From positions 1-12,256 of the forward strand of contig CAIUDS010000345.1 of assembly GCA_903897985.1 (NCBI GenBank): a stretch of 12,256 bases of DNA, written 5' to 3'. Shown here piece by piece: positions 1 to 6,583 of the stretch. The position numbers and the translations under genes were made by a program. Below the pieces are notes generated by a model that ran no database searches, was not told where the DNA came from, and saw only the letters and a list, made by a program, of their open reading frames with translations. The DNA is from an uncultured delta proteobacterium. GTDB taxonomy: Bacteria; RBG-13-61-14; DRUE01. The first letter of the stretch is position 1; every line of letters begins with the position of its first letter.

Positions 1-2
1 AG

Positions 3-335
3 GTTGTCGCCATGAAGATGTTGCATCTTTCCAAGAAGCAGGCCGGCGGTTTTTACACGGTGCATGTGGGCAAGCCTTTTTACGAGAGCCTGTGCGCCTT
101 CATGTCCAGCGGCCCCTGCATCGTGCTGGCGCTGGAGGGGGAGGATGTGATCGCGAGGAACCGCAAGCTGATGGGCGCCACCGACCCGGCTCAGGCCGAG
201 CCCGGGACGCTCCGCAAGAAATACGGGTCCAGCATCGAGCACAACGCGGCGCATGGCTCGGACGCGCTTGAGACCGCGAAGTTCGAGCTCGGCTATTTCT
301 TTAACGGACTGGAAATGGCCGATAACCAGGGGTGA
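3..335 (+). CDS. ndk: Nucleoside diphosphate kinase, 5'-truncated by window edge
   Basis: Nucleoside diphosphate kinase transfers the gamma phosphate from a nucleoside triphosphate to any NDP through a phosphohistidine, balancing cytosolic NTP and dNTP pools. The reading frame is open to the left edge (VVA precedes the MKM), so the first Met at 12 is internal. Roughly the first 30 residues of the usual 140-residue protein lie outside the window. Visible family signatures are SGPCIVLALEGEDVI, the NRKLMGATDP nucleotide-binding stretch, and the active-site NAAHGSD, whose catalytic His is encoded at 252-254. The C-terminal tail ELGYFFNGLEMADNQG is compatible with the family's final helix and short extension. 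The stop lies 4 bases before the next start, so the genes are probably co-transcribed. Identification is very secure. Confidence 0.97.
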   Translation, partial: VVAMKMLHLSKKQAGGFYTVHVGKPFYESLCAFMSSGPCIVLALEGEDVIARNRKLMGATDPAQAEPGTLRKKYGSSIEHNAAHGSDALETAKFELGYFFNGLEMADNQG

Positions 336-339
336 AAAA

Positions 340-1209
340 ATGGCTCGAAACCAGGGATGGAAAAAGCTCGCGGTGGCAATAATTTTTCTGGCGGCTTCGG
401 TTTCGATCGGGAGGGCCGCGGGGCAGAAACTCGAGGCCGAGGTGAAGAAACTGGCGGACAATCCCGCTTCCGAGTTCAAGATTCCAATCCCGGGGAGTTG
501 CCATACGCAGGGCATGGCGATGGACGAAAAATACATATATTTCAGTTGCGTTGACACGCTCAAACAACAGGCCTGGATTTACCGGGTGCCGCGCGGCGCG
601 CTCGAGAGCGGCAAAGCCGGCAAGGCCGTGACCTATGAGCGGGTGGAGGTTTCCATCGGCGACCAATATCATCCTTCGGGGCTGGACATTGCCGGCCGGT
701 GCCTGTGGGTGGCGGTGTCCGAGTATCACTCGGCCCCGGCCAGCTCGACTTTCATCTGCATCGAGCGCGACCTCTTCAAGCAGGCCAACTACCAGCGGTT
801 TCCGTTCAGCGACCATATCGGCGCGCTCGCCGCGGGCAAGGACTGGCTGGTGGCGCTCAACTGGGACGCCAAGGATTTCTATATGCTGGATTATTCCGGG
901 AACCTGCTGGCCAAGCGCAAGAACCCGACCGGGATCGCCTACCAGGACTGCAAATATCAAGAGGGGACCAAAATCCTCTGCTCCGGCCCGGCCGGCTCCA
1001 TGGGGCAGAAGGGCTTGGTGGACCTGATGGACATGGCCGGGAGCGATGACCCCAAGGCGCTGAAGCGGCTGGAAGTCCCCGCGGTCAAGGGCTCGTTCCG
1101 CGCCATGACCCGCGAGGCCATGACCGTTGACCAAAACAAAATTTATTTCCTGCCCCAGGATATCCCCAACCTCACGCTCTACGTGTTTGAAATGCCCGAG
1201 GGATTTTGA
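340..1209 (+). CDS. Secreted DUF6454-like protein
   Basis: This predicted exported protein has 289 residues. The ATG at 340 is chosen over an upstream in-frame ATG at 253 because it gives a clean signal peptide (basic MARNQGWKK, then a hydrophobic run AVAIIFLAASVSI and a cleavage-like GRAAG). It also avoids overlap with ndk and has an AGGGGTG ribosome-binding site a few bases upstream. The mature part has HTQGMAMDEKYIYFSCVD near its start and recurring short beta-strand patterns such as WIYRVPRG, LWVAVSEY and FYMLDYSG. These resemble a beta-propeller-like fold and what I recall of the DUF6454 family, whose function is not known to me. The family assignment is from memory of the motif pattern and is moderate. 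It is sandwiched between ndk and rlmN in one transcription unit. Confidence 0.75.
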   Translation: MARNQGWKKLAVAIIFLAASVSIGRAAGQKLEAEVKKLADNPASEFKIPIPGSCHTQGMAMDEKYIYFSCVDTLKQQAWIYRVPRGALESGKAGKAVTYERVEVSIGDQYHPSGLDIAGRCLWVAVSEYHSAPASSTFICIERDLFKQANYQRFPFSDHIGALAAGKDWLVALNWDAKDFYMLDYSGNLLAKRKNPTGIAYQDCKYQEGTKILCSGPAGSMGQKGLVDLMDMAGSDDPKALKRLEVPAVKGSFRAMTREAMTVDQNKIYFLPQDIPNLTLYVFEMPEGF

Positions 1210-1220
1210 GCCCGGCCGCC

Positions 1221-2258
1221 ATGAAAGGCTCCCTTCGCAATCTGCTCAACCTGGCCTCGGCCGAGCTGGAGGCCTGGGTGGCCGGAGCGGGCTTTGAAAA
1301 ATACCGCGGCCGCCAGATTTTTCAGTGGCTCTATAAAAAGTCCGCGACCGACTTCGACTCGATGAGCGACCTGCCTCAGGATCTGCGGGACGCGCTCAAA
1401 GCCGCTTTTTACTTTCACCTGCCCAAGGTGGTGGAAGCGAAACCGTCCGCGGACGGGACCCTCAAGTTTTTGTTCGAGTTGGAGGACGGGGAACGGATCG
1501 AGGCGGTCGTGATTTCGGACGAGGACCGGCGCGAGAACACCCTTTGCCTGTCCACCCAGGTCGGGTGCAGATACGGCTGCGGATTTTGCTACACCGGCAC
1601 CATGAGTTTCAAGCGCAACCTCTCCAGCGGCGAAATGCTCGGCCAGTATTTTGCGGCCCGGGCGCGACTCGCCAAACGGGCCGAGCTTCACCGGCTGGTG
1701 TTCATGGGCATGGGCGAGCCGCTGGACAATTTCGAGGAACTGAAAAAAACTCTCGGCATCATCACTTCGAGGCAGGGCCTGGATTTTTCGTCGAAACGGA
1801 TCACCGTGTCCACCGCGGGGGTGATCCCCTATCTGGACGAGACCTGGGGCCTGGGGGTCCATCTGGCGGTCTCGATCAATGCCGCGGACCCGGCTCAGCG
1901 GACCCGGCTGATGCCGATCAATAAAAAATATCCGGTCGAAGAGGTGGTCAAGGCGCTGAAGAAGCTGGACCGCTCGGGCCGTCAGAAGCTGACCGCGGAG
2001 TATGTTCTGCTCAAGGGGTTCAACGACTCGATCGAGGACGCGCATCGGCTGGCGCGGCTGCTCTCCGGCCTGGACCTCATGGTCAACCTGATCCGGTTCA
2101 ATGCTTTTCCGGGCTGCGCGTTCGAGCCTTCGGAGGAAAAGCGGGCGCTCTCTTTCCAGGACCGCCTGAAGTCGGCCGGGTTCATGGTCTTCATCAGGAA
2201 GAGCAAGGGTCAGGACATCCTGGCCGCGTGCGGACAACTGCGCGGGAGCAGACCATGA
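1221..2258 (+). CDS. rlmN: Dual-specificity 23S rRNA/tRNA adenine-2 methyltransferase RlmN
   Basis: RlmN is a radical-SAM enzyme that methylates C2 of A2503 in 23S rRNA, and A37 in some tRNAs, in the cytosol, using a methyl-cysteine intermediate. The radical-SAM cluster motif CRYGCGFC is present (three Cys of CxxxCxxC, codons at 1566-1589), followed by the family motif GMGEPLDN, the VSTAG strand, and a C-terminal GQDILAACGQL. The last contains the Cys that in E. coli (Cys355) accepts the methyl group. About 345 residues is normal for the family. The start is uncertain. ATG 1221 fits the usual N-terminus (MKGSLRNLLNL) but lacks a clear ribosome-binding site. A TTG at 1206, overlapping the previous stop, would add five residues. 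The stop overlaps the next ATG (ATGA), indicating translational coupling. One small deviation is SINA where SLHA is common. Confidence 0.96.
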   Translation: MKGSLRNLLNLASAELEAWVAGAGFEKYRGRQIFQWLYKKSATDFDSMSDLPQDLRDALKAAFYFHLPKVVEAKPSADGTLKFLFELEDGERIEAVVISDEDRRENTLCLSTQVGCRYGCGFCYTGTMSFKRNLSSGEMLGQYFAARARLAKRAELHRLVFMGMGEPLDNFEELKKTLGIITSRQGLDFSSKRITVSTAGVIPYLDETWGLGVHLAVSINAADPAQRTRLMPINKKYPVEEVVKALKKLDRSGRQKLTAEYVLLKGFNDSIEDAHRLARLLSGLDLMVNLIRFNAFPGCAFEPSEEKRALSFQDRLKSAGFMVFIRKSKGQDILAACGQLRGSRP

Positions 2259-3361
2259 TTGAGTTGTGGCCGCTCTGGCTGATCCCGGTGCTGGTGGTCC
2301 TGGGCATCGGCGTTTCCGCCTGGCTGGTGCATTCGCGGGTGGAGCTCCCGGCGCATTTCCGGATCAAGCTGATCGCGGGCGAGGAAGTGGACCCCGTGGA
2401 TTTGGCCCTGTTGTCGCGTTACGACGAGGAACTGGCGCAATTGGGTTTTGAGAAAGTGGGCGACTTCGAGATTTCCGGGGTCGCCGGCGAAAACCTGCAC
2501 CGGGTTTTTGTCCACCGCTCCGACAACACCGAAGCCACGGTGAGCGTTTTCGTGAGCGGCCTGCGCAAGATCCCGCACCTCGAGTTTTACACCCGGTTCC
2601 AAAACCGGGGCTCGCTCAGCACCGACCAGGCCGTGCTGCCCAATTATTTCGAGATCCCGCCCGAGCGCGAAATCCAGCGCTTCCCCGGACTGGGCTCGGC
2701 CAAATTGTATCCCCTGCATAAAAATAAAGTCGCGGAATTGGCCGCGGCGGGCCGCAATCCCGTTGCGGTGAGCAAGGAATCGGTCTTCCGCTACATCGAG
2801 GAGGACCAGCAGGAACTCCTGAATTACCAGATCGAGAAGGGGTTCTTGCTGGCGGACGCGGAAGGGGACCTGCTCCGGCCGAGTTGGAAATTCGCCCTTT
2901 ATTTCATCGTCCGCAACTTGGATCCGATCCCGTTCGGGATCGGCAACTTGAAATTGGTTTCCGTGCTCCTCGCCTGCGCCGCGATCATGTTCGGATTTTT
3001 CGCGTTCGCCCGCTTCGGCGAGCCGGGCCGGCTCTTGTCCCAATTCGGCCTGGTCCCGCCCGGGGATAACTATGCGGTCTGCGCGGCCGGGGCTCTGATC
3101 GGCGGGCTCACGCTCGGGTTTATCATCCAGCGCCGCGGGTTCCTCTGGGCCGGCTTGATCGCGGTCGCCGGCCTGTTCATCTTCATCCACAACCTGTTCC
3201 CCAACGACTGGATCATCATCCTGATCGCGGCCCAGGCCGGGTTCGTGGGCAACCGCATCTTCGAGTCCCGCCTGACCCGCTCCCCCACCCGCCTCCCAGG
3301 TCAACTCATGGTCCTGATCGCCCTCACCGTCATCGGATGGCTTATTATTATGGGCAAGTGA
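2255..3361 (+). CDS. Multi-spanning membrane protein of unknown function
   Basis: I do not recognise this 368-residue protein. It has one N-terminal membrane segment (residues about 5-26), a soluble domain of about 200 residues (27-230), and then a cluster of likely membrane segments at about 232-253, 272-291, 296-312, 318-333 and 350-366. The soluble part contains EFYTRFQNRGSLSTDQ and a charged helical stretch around ESVFRYIEEDQQELLNYQ. An enzymatic signature is not visible. The ATG at 2255 overlaps the rlmN stop (ATGA) and has GGGAG upstream, which is why it is preferred over the GTG at 2228. It is the last gene of the ndk-rlmN unit. The coupling to rlmN suggests co-expression rather than a shared pathway. 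Confidence 0.8.
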   Translation: MIELWPLWLIPVLVVLGIGVSAWLVHSRVELPAHFRIKLIAGEEVDPVDLALLSRYDEELAQLGFEKVGDFEISGVAGENLHRVFVHRSDNTEATVSVFVSGLRKIPHLEFYTRFQNRGSLSTDQAVLPNYFEIPPEREIQRFPGLGSAKLYPLHKNKVAELAAAGRNPVAVSKESVFRYIEEDQQELLNYQIEKGFLLADAEGDLLRPSWKFALYFIVRNLDPIPFGIGNLKLVSVLLACAAIMFGFFAFARFGEPGRLLSQFGLVPPGDNYAVCAAGALIGGLTLGFIIQRRGFLWAGLIAVAGLFIFIHNLFPNDWIIILIAAQAGFVGNRIFESRLTRSPTRLPGQLMVLIALTVIGWLIIMGK

Positions 3362-3382
3362 TTTCAGCTTTTACCGCATCCA

Positions 3383-3417
3383 GCCTTCGTAGTCCCGCCT
3401 TGCGGGACGGAGTAGGC
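3383..3417. repeat. Imperfect intergenic palindrome (REP-like)
   Basis: Two 16-base arms (3383-3398 and 3402-3417) flank a CTT loop. The inner seven pairs, GTCCCGC/GCGGGAC, are perfect. Of the 16 positions, 12 are Watson-Crick pairs and one is a G-T wobble. No T-tract follows on the plus strand, so it is not a canonical intrinsic terminator, although it lies just after the end of the ndk-rlmN operon. The form suggests a dispersed palindromic element, which is an inference because only one copy of this type is in the window. The rest of 3362-3582 holds an A-rich stretch and the promoter described separately. Confidence 0.5.
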
Positions 3418-3524
3418 AAGACCGCAAAGTAATCCAATAAAAAAAATCCCCATTGACCGCTTCTGACATCAACTTGTGCTATCATTGACGCACGGTCAGG
3501 TTGCCGAAAAGTGGTATTTTTTGC

Positions 3525-3553
3525 TTGCATTTTAATTTGAAATCAGGCATAAT
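3525..3553 (+). promoter_or_regulatory. Sigma-70-type promoter for the RCC1 lipoprotein
   Basis: The -35 box TTGCAT (3525-3530) and the -10 box CATAAT (3548-3553) are separated by exactly 17 bases. Transcription would begin near 3560, followed by a strong AGGAGGG ribosome-binding site at 3571-3577 and the ATG at 3583. Spacing and position fit, but the boxes are not perfect consensus. Confidence 0.6.
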
Positions 3554-3582
3554 GACCTGAAAGAAAGCTCAGGAGGGCGAAG

Positions 3583-5589
3583 ATGAAAGGATATTCAAGG
3601 CTTTTGGGGACGCTTTGGCTGCTGGCGTTTTTGACCGCCTGCAAACAAGAAGAATCAGGGGCCGGACAAAATCAAGCCGGACAAGAACAGGTATTTGACA
3701 ATGACGCGAGCTTTGCCGCGGTTCCGCTGGATACCGTCATTGACAGCCATCCTCCTGATCCCACCGATTCCACCACCGCTGATTTCACCTTCTCCTGCAA
3801 TAAAAAACGCTGTTCCTTTCAATGTAAGCTGGACAAAAAAGATTGGAAAAAATGCTCCTCGCCAAAGACTTATGCCGGATTATCAGGCGGCTCCCATACC
3901 TTCCTGGTAAAGGCAAAGACTATCGCCAATAATTCCTGGGATAAAACACCGGCGACCTATTCCTGGACGGTTGACACCACGGCTCCGGAAACCGTTCTGA
4001 CCTCGGGCCCCCTTGACCCGAGCAGCTCGGACAGCGCCACCTTCTGGTTCTTCAGCCTGGAAAGCGGAGCGACCTTTGAGTGCAAGCTGGACACCGGGGC
4101 CTGGCTTGGATGTTTCTCTCCCAAGGTTTATGGCGGCCTTTCCTCGGCCAGCCATACTTTCCAGGTCCGAGCTATTGATACCGCTCTTAATGTTGATCCG
4201 ACTCCAGCCAGCTATACCTGGACCATTGATACCACTCCGCCGGATACCTACATCAGCTCCAACCCGCCGGATCCCTCCAATTCTTCGGATGCCGCTTTCG
4301 CTTTTGATTGCACCGGCGGTCCTTGCGCTTACGAGTGCAAATTAGATACCGGCGCTTGGGCAACCTGCGCCTCGCCCAAAAATTATACTGGTCTTTTAGA
4401 CGGCTCTCATACCTTCCAGGTTCGGGCGGTGGATTTAATAGGAAATGTTGATCCTAGCCCTGCTATCTATAACTGGAAGATTTATCTCATACCTATTCAG
4501 GTCTCTGCTGGTGGTTTTCATACCTGCGCCCTGACTTCTTCAGGAGGAGTAAAGTGTTGGGGGTGGAACTGGTCTGGTCAACTCGGAAATGGAAGCAATA
4601 TTTCTAGTAATGTTCCAGTGGATGTTTCCGGGCTTTCCTCGGGGGTAAGCGCCATTTCCGCTGGTGGAATTTACTATACTGCCGTTGGAACTCATGCTCA
4701 TAGCTGTGCCTTAACTTCTTCAGGAGGGGTCAAGTGCTGGGGATGGAATGGTAATGGTGAACTCGGAGATGGGACAACTATCTGGAGCAATGTTCCAGTT
4801 AATGTTTCCGGGCTTTCTACAGGAGTAAGCGCCATTTCTGCGGGTGGAACTCATACTTGCGCATTAACCTCTTCAGGAGGAGTCAAGTGCTGGGGCTATA
4901 ACCACTATGGTCAACTCGGGGATGGAACTACTGCAGATAGCACCATACCAACCAATGTTTCAGGACTTTCCTCGGGAGTGTCCGGCATATCTGTTGGCAT
5001 TGAACATACATGCGCGGTTCTTTCTATTGGGGCACTAAAGTGCTGGGGCTGGAACGAGGATGGTCAACTAGGGAATGGAAATAATACGAATAGTAATGTT
5101 CCATTAGATGTTTCCGGGCTTTCCTCTGGTGTATTAGCGATTTCTGCTGGTTGGAGGCATACCTGCGCCTTGCTTTCCACCGGGGCAATAAAGTGGTGGG
5201 GGTGGAATGGTCGTAGTCAACTCGGCAATGGAACGAACACAGATAGCAATGTTCCTGTTAATGTTTCCGGGATTTCTTCCGGAGGATCCGCAGTTTCTGC
5301 TGGCCAGTTTCATACCTGCGCCTTGCTTTCCGCTGGAGGGGTAAAATGCTGGGGGGACAATGATTGGGGTCAACTCGGGGATGGCCCTAACACCGACAGC
5401 AATATTCCCATGAATGTTTTTGGCTTATCCTCAGGTGTTTCAGCAATTTCTGCGGGCCAATATCATACCTGCGCTCTGCTTTCTACCGGGGTAGTCCAGT
5501 GCTGGGGCTATAACGGAGATGGGCAACTCGGGGATGGAACCAATATTGATGTTAACATTCCAGCGGATGTAATTGGCTTTGGACCGTAA
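3583..5589 (+). CDS. Lipoprotein with three Ig-like and seven RCC1 repeats
   Basis: This 668-residue predicted surface or periplasmic lipoprotein has a hydrophobic leader ending in the lipobox LTAC, with Cys20 as the lipidation site. Three Ig-like repeats of about 85 residues follow (starting near 50, 136 and 221). Each has a PPDP-type start, a CKLD strand, SHTF.V and a closing YxW. From residue 307 to the end come seven RCC1-type repeats, mostly 51 residues long, with the core HTCALxSxGxVKCWGxNxxGQLGxG. Seven repeats would close a seven-bladed beta-propeller. Most blades have a paired Cys (TC...KCW). Blade 5 has Trp at the second Cys (5194-5196), and blade 2 has a nine-residue insertion. Such propellers usually bind proteins or ligands; no enzyme is evident. 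It has its own promoter and is more AT-rich than the upstream operon. Confidence 0.9.
   Translation: MKGYSRLLGTLWLLAFLTACKQEESGAGQNQAGQEQVFDNDASFAAVPLDTVIDSHPPDPTDSTTADFTFSCNKKRCSFQCKLDKKDWKKCSSPKTYAGLSGGSHTFLVKAKTIANNSWDKTPATYSWTVDTTAPETVLTSGPLDPSSSDSATFWFFSLESGATFECKLDTGAWLGCFSPKVYGGLSSASHTFQVRAIDTALNVDPTPASYTWTIDTTPPDTYISSNPPDPSNSSDAAFAFDCTGGPCAYECKLDTGAWATCASPKNYTGLLDGSHTFQVRAVDLIGNVDPSPAIYNWKIYLIPIQVSAGGFHTCALTSSGGVKCWGWNWSGQLGNGSNISSNVPVDVSGLSSGVSAISAGGIYYTAVGTHAHSCALTSSGGVKCWGWNGNGELGDGTTIWSNVPVNVSGLSTGVSAISAGGTHTCALTSSGGVKCWGYNHYGQLGDGTTADSTIPTNVSGLSSGVSGISVGIEHTCAVLSIGALKCWGWNEDGQLGNGNNTNSNVPLDVSGLSSGVLAISAGWRHTCALLSTGAIKWWGWNGRSQLGNGTNTDSNVPVNVSGISSGGSAVSAGQFHTCALLSAGGVKCWGDNDWGQLGDGPNTDSNIPMNVFGLSSGVSAISAGQYHTCALLSTGVVQCWGYNGDGQLGDGTNIDVNIPADVIGFGP
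4501..5586 (+). repeat. Seven tandem RCC1 repeat units (about 153 bp each)
   Basis: Blades start at about 4501, 4657, 4837, 4990, 5143, 5296 and 5449. Unit length is 153 bp for blades 3-6, 156 bp for the first, 180 bp for the second, which carries an insertion, and 138 bp for the last. Units are strongly similar at DNA level (for example recurring GTTTCCGGGCTTTCC and GTCAACTCGG), so recombination between units could change the repeat number. Confidence 0.85.
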
Positions 5590-5652
5590 ATTTAATGTGT
5601 CAAGGAAATTAGGGTCAATACAATAATTTTAAATTTCCCTAGGAGCCATACT

Positions 5653-6378
5653 ATGATAAATGGAGAAGTCAAACAACCAAGTGAAAAAGATATATTGTGC
5701 ATTCGTTTAAAAGCATTATTAGAAATACAGATGCTTGTGTTCCCGAGCAATAACAGCTATGCTCTCTCGTTTTGGGACAAATGGGATCAACGCATTAGAA
5801 ATGCCCATAATGAAGATGAAAATGAAATAAATGAAATATATAAAAGATTTGAGAATCATAAAAATAACTATCCGGAATATGATCAGGCCTTTGATCAATC
5901 TGATACATTAAGCGATGATTACTGGGAAACATTTTCTCTCACCAATTCCATGTATGGAGTTCTCGTTGTCGCAATATGGTCTAAAATGGAATCTTTCCTT
6001 AAAGACATCATTTTAATCTGCCGTGATACCTCTGAAAAAAAAGACAAGGGGTCCCCACATATTTTCCGTAAAATTATTAAGGCAATCAAGGAAGAAACCA
6101 AGGTACAAATAAAGCTATGCGATAGCTACATAATAATAAATGCAATCAGGATCCTTAATAACACCTTCAAGCATAATGATGGAATATATGAACCTAAGAA
6201 CTGCAAAGAAATCGAAAATATTGATAAAGAATTATTGGATAAATGGAAAATCAAGGAAAAAAGAGAGATCGAATTTTCTGAATTGCCAATTAAAGAACTG
6301 ATTACTGCATGTTATTCGTTTAGCAGAGACCTTATTCAAAAGGTCAGGACCGAATTAATAAAGCAAGACAGATTGTGA
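5653..6378 (+). CDS. AT-rich orphan protein, possibly HEPN-like
   Basis: This 241-residue cytosolic protein is predicted to be mostly helical and has no signal peptide or membrane segments. I do not recognise it with certainty. Residues 92-122 form a hydrophobic helix (NSMYGVLVVAIWSKMESFL) and residues 160-176 read like a second helix ending in NNTFKHNDG. An aromatic helix followed by a helix ending in NxxxKHNxG is seen in several HEPN-type families, where an Arg and a His form an RNase site. Here Arg166 and His174 are seven residues apart, not the canonical four to six, so the call is weak. AGGAG at 5641-5645 is 7 bases before the ATG. The base composition is far more AT-rich than any neighbour, which suggests horizontal transfer. 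No partner gene (MNT nucleotidyltransferase or antitoxin) is adjacent. Confidence 0.7.
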   Translation: MINGEVKQPSEKDILCIRLKALLEIQMLVFPSNNSYALSFWDKWDQRIRNAHNEDENEINEIYKRFENHKNNYPEYDQAFDQSDTLSDDYWETFSLTNSMYGVLVVAIWSKMESFLKDIILICRDTSEKKDKGSPHIFRKIIKAIKEETKVQIKLCDSYIIINAIRILNNTFKHNDGIYEPKNCKEIENIDKELLDKWKIKEKREIEFSELPIKELITACYSFSRDLIQKVRTELIKQDRL

Positions 6379-6421
6379 TGTTTGGTGGTCAGGTCTTCAA
6401 TCATCAATTAAGCGGTTTAAA

Positions 6422-6461
6422 TTGTCCGCAGGCCCTCCTTCGCTAAAGCTACGGCGGACAA
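6422..6461. repeat. Palindromic intergenic element in convergent gap
   Basis: Perfect 8-bp arms TTGTCCGC (6422-6429) and GCGGACAA (6454-6461) enclose 24 bases containing CCTTCGCTAAAGCTACGG, which is itself partly self-complementary. The element lies between the convergent ends of the AT-rich orphan and the glycosyltransferase. It could act as a bidirectional transcription barrier or be a copy of a dispersed palindromic repeat. The latter is an inference from its look. Confidence 0.5.
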
Positions 6462-6501
6462 GCAGGAGTGGCTACGGCCCGAAAAAGCAATTCTTTGCGT
6501 A

Positions 6502-6577
6502 GGACACTGCGTGTCCCTTTGCGCCTTTGCGGTGAAAAAATAATTGTCGCAGGGTCCCATTCTTGGTGTCTTTGTGG
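6502..6577. repeat. Hairpin plus two degenerate repeat-like units
   Basis: GGACAC (6502-6507) and GTGTCC (6511-6516) form a perfect 6-bp hairpin with a TGC loop. Downstream are two related strings, CCTTTGCGCCTTTGCGGTGAA (near 6516-6536) and a diverged copy ATTCTTGGTGTCTTTGTGGTAA (near 6560-6580). They resemble the low-complexity non-coding repeats that give spurious ORFs in many environmental genomes. No convincing gene lies in 6379-6583. Confidence 0.35.
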
Positions 6578-6583
6578 TAAGCA

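Noticed and set aside
1179..2237. Minus-strand open frame of 352 codons opposite rlmN
   Set aside because: The plus strand is unambiguously rlmN; this is its shadow.
2210..3304. Minus-strand open frame of 364 codons opposite the membrane protein
   Set aside because: It is low-complexity, Asp/Glu/Arg/Gln-rich and unpatterned, and the plus-strand frame has coupled translation with rlmN and coherent membrane segments.
3453..3485. Second promoter (TTGACC ... TATCAT) upstream of the RCC1 lipoprotein
   Set aside because: The spacer is 21 bases, too long; the 3525-3553 promoter has the right spacing.
4501..5586. CRISPR-like array
   Set aside because: The 153-bp periodicity is in frame and encodes RCC1 blades; there are no short identical repeats with unique spacers.
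5653..6378. Firm HEPN-MNT toxin-antitoxin call
   Set aside because: The Arg-to-His spacing is wrong for the canonical motif and no MNT partner is adjacent, so it is kept only as a weak possibility.
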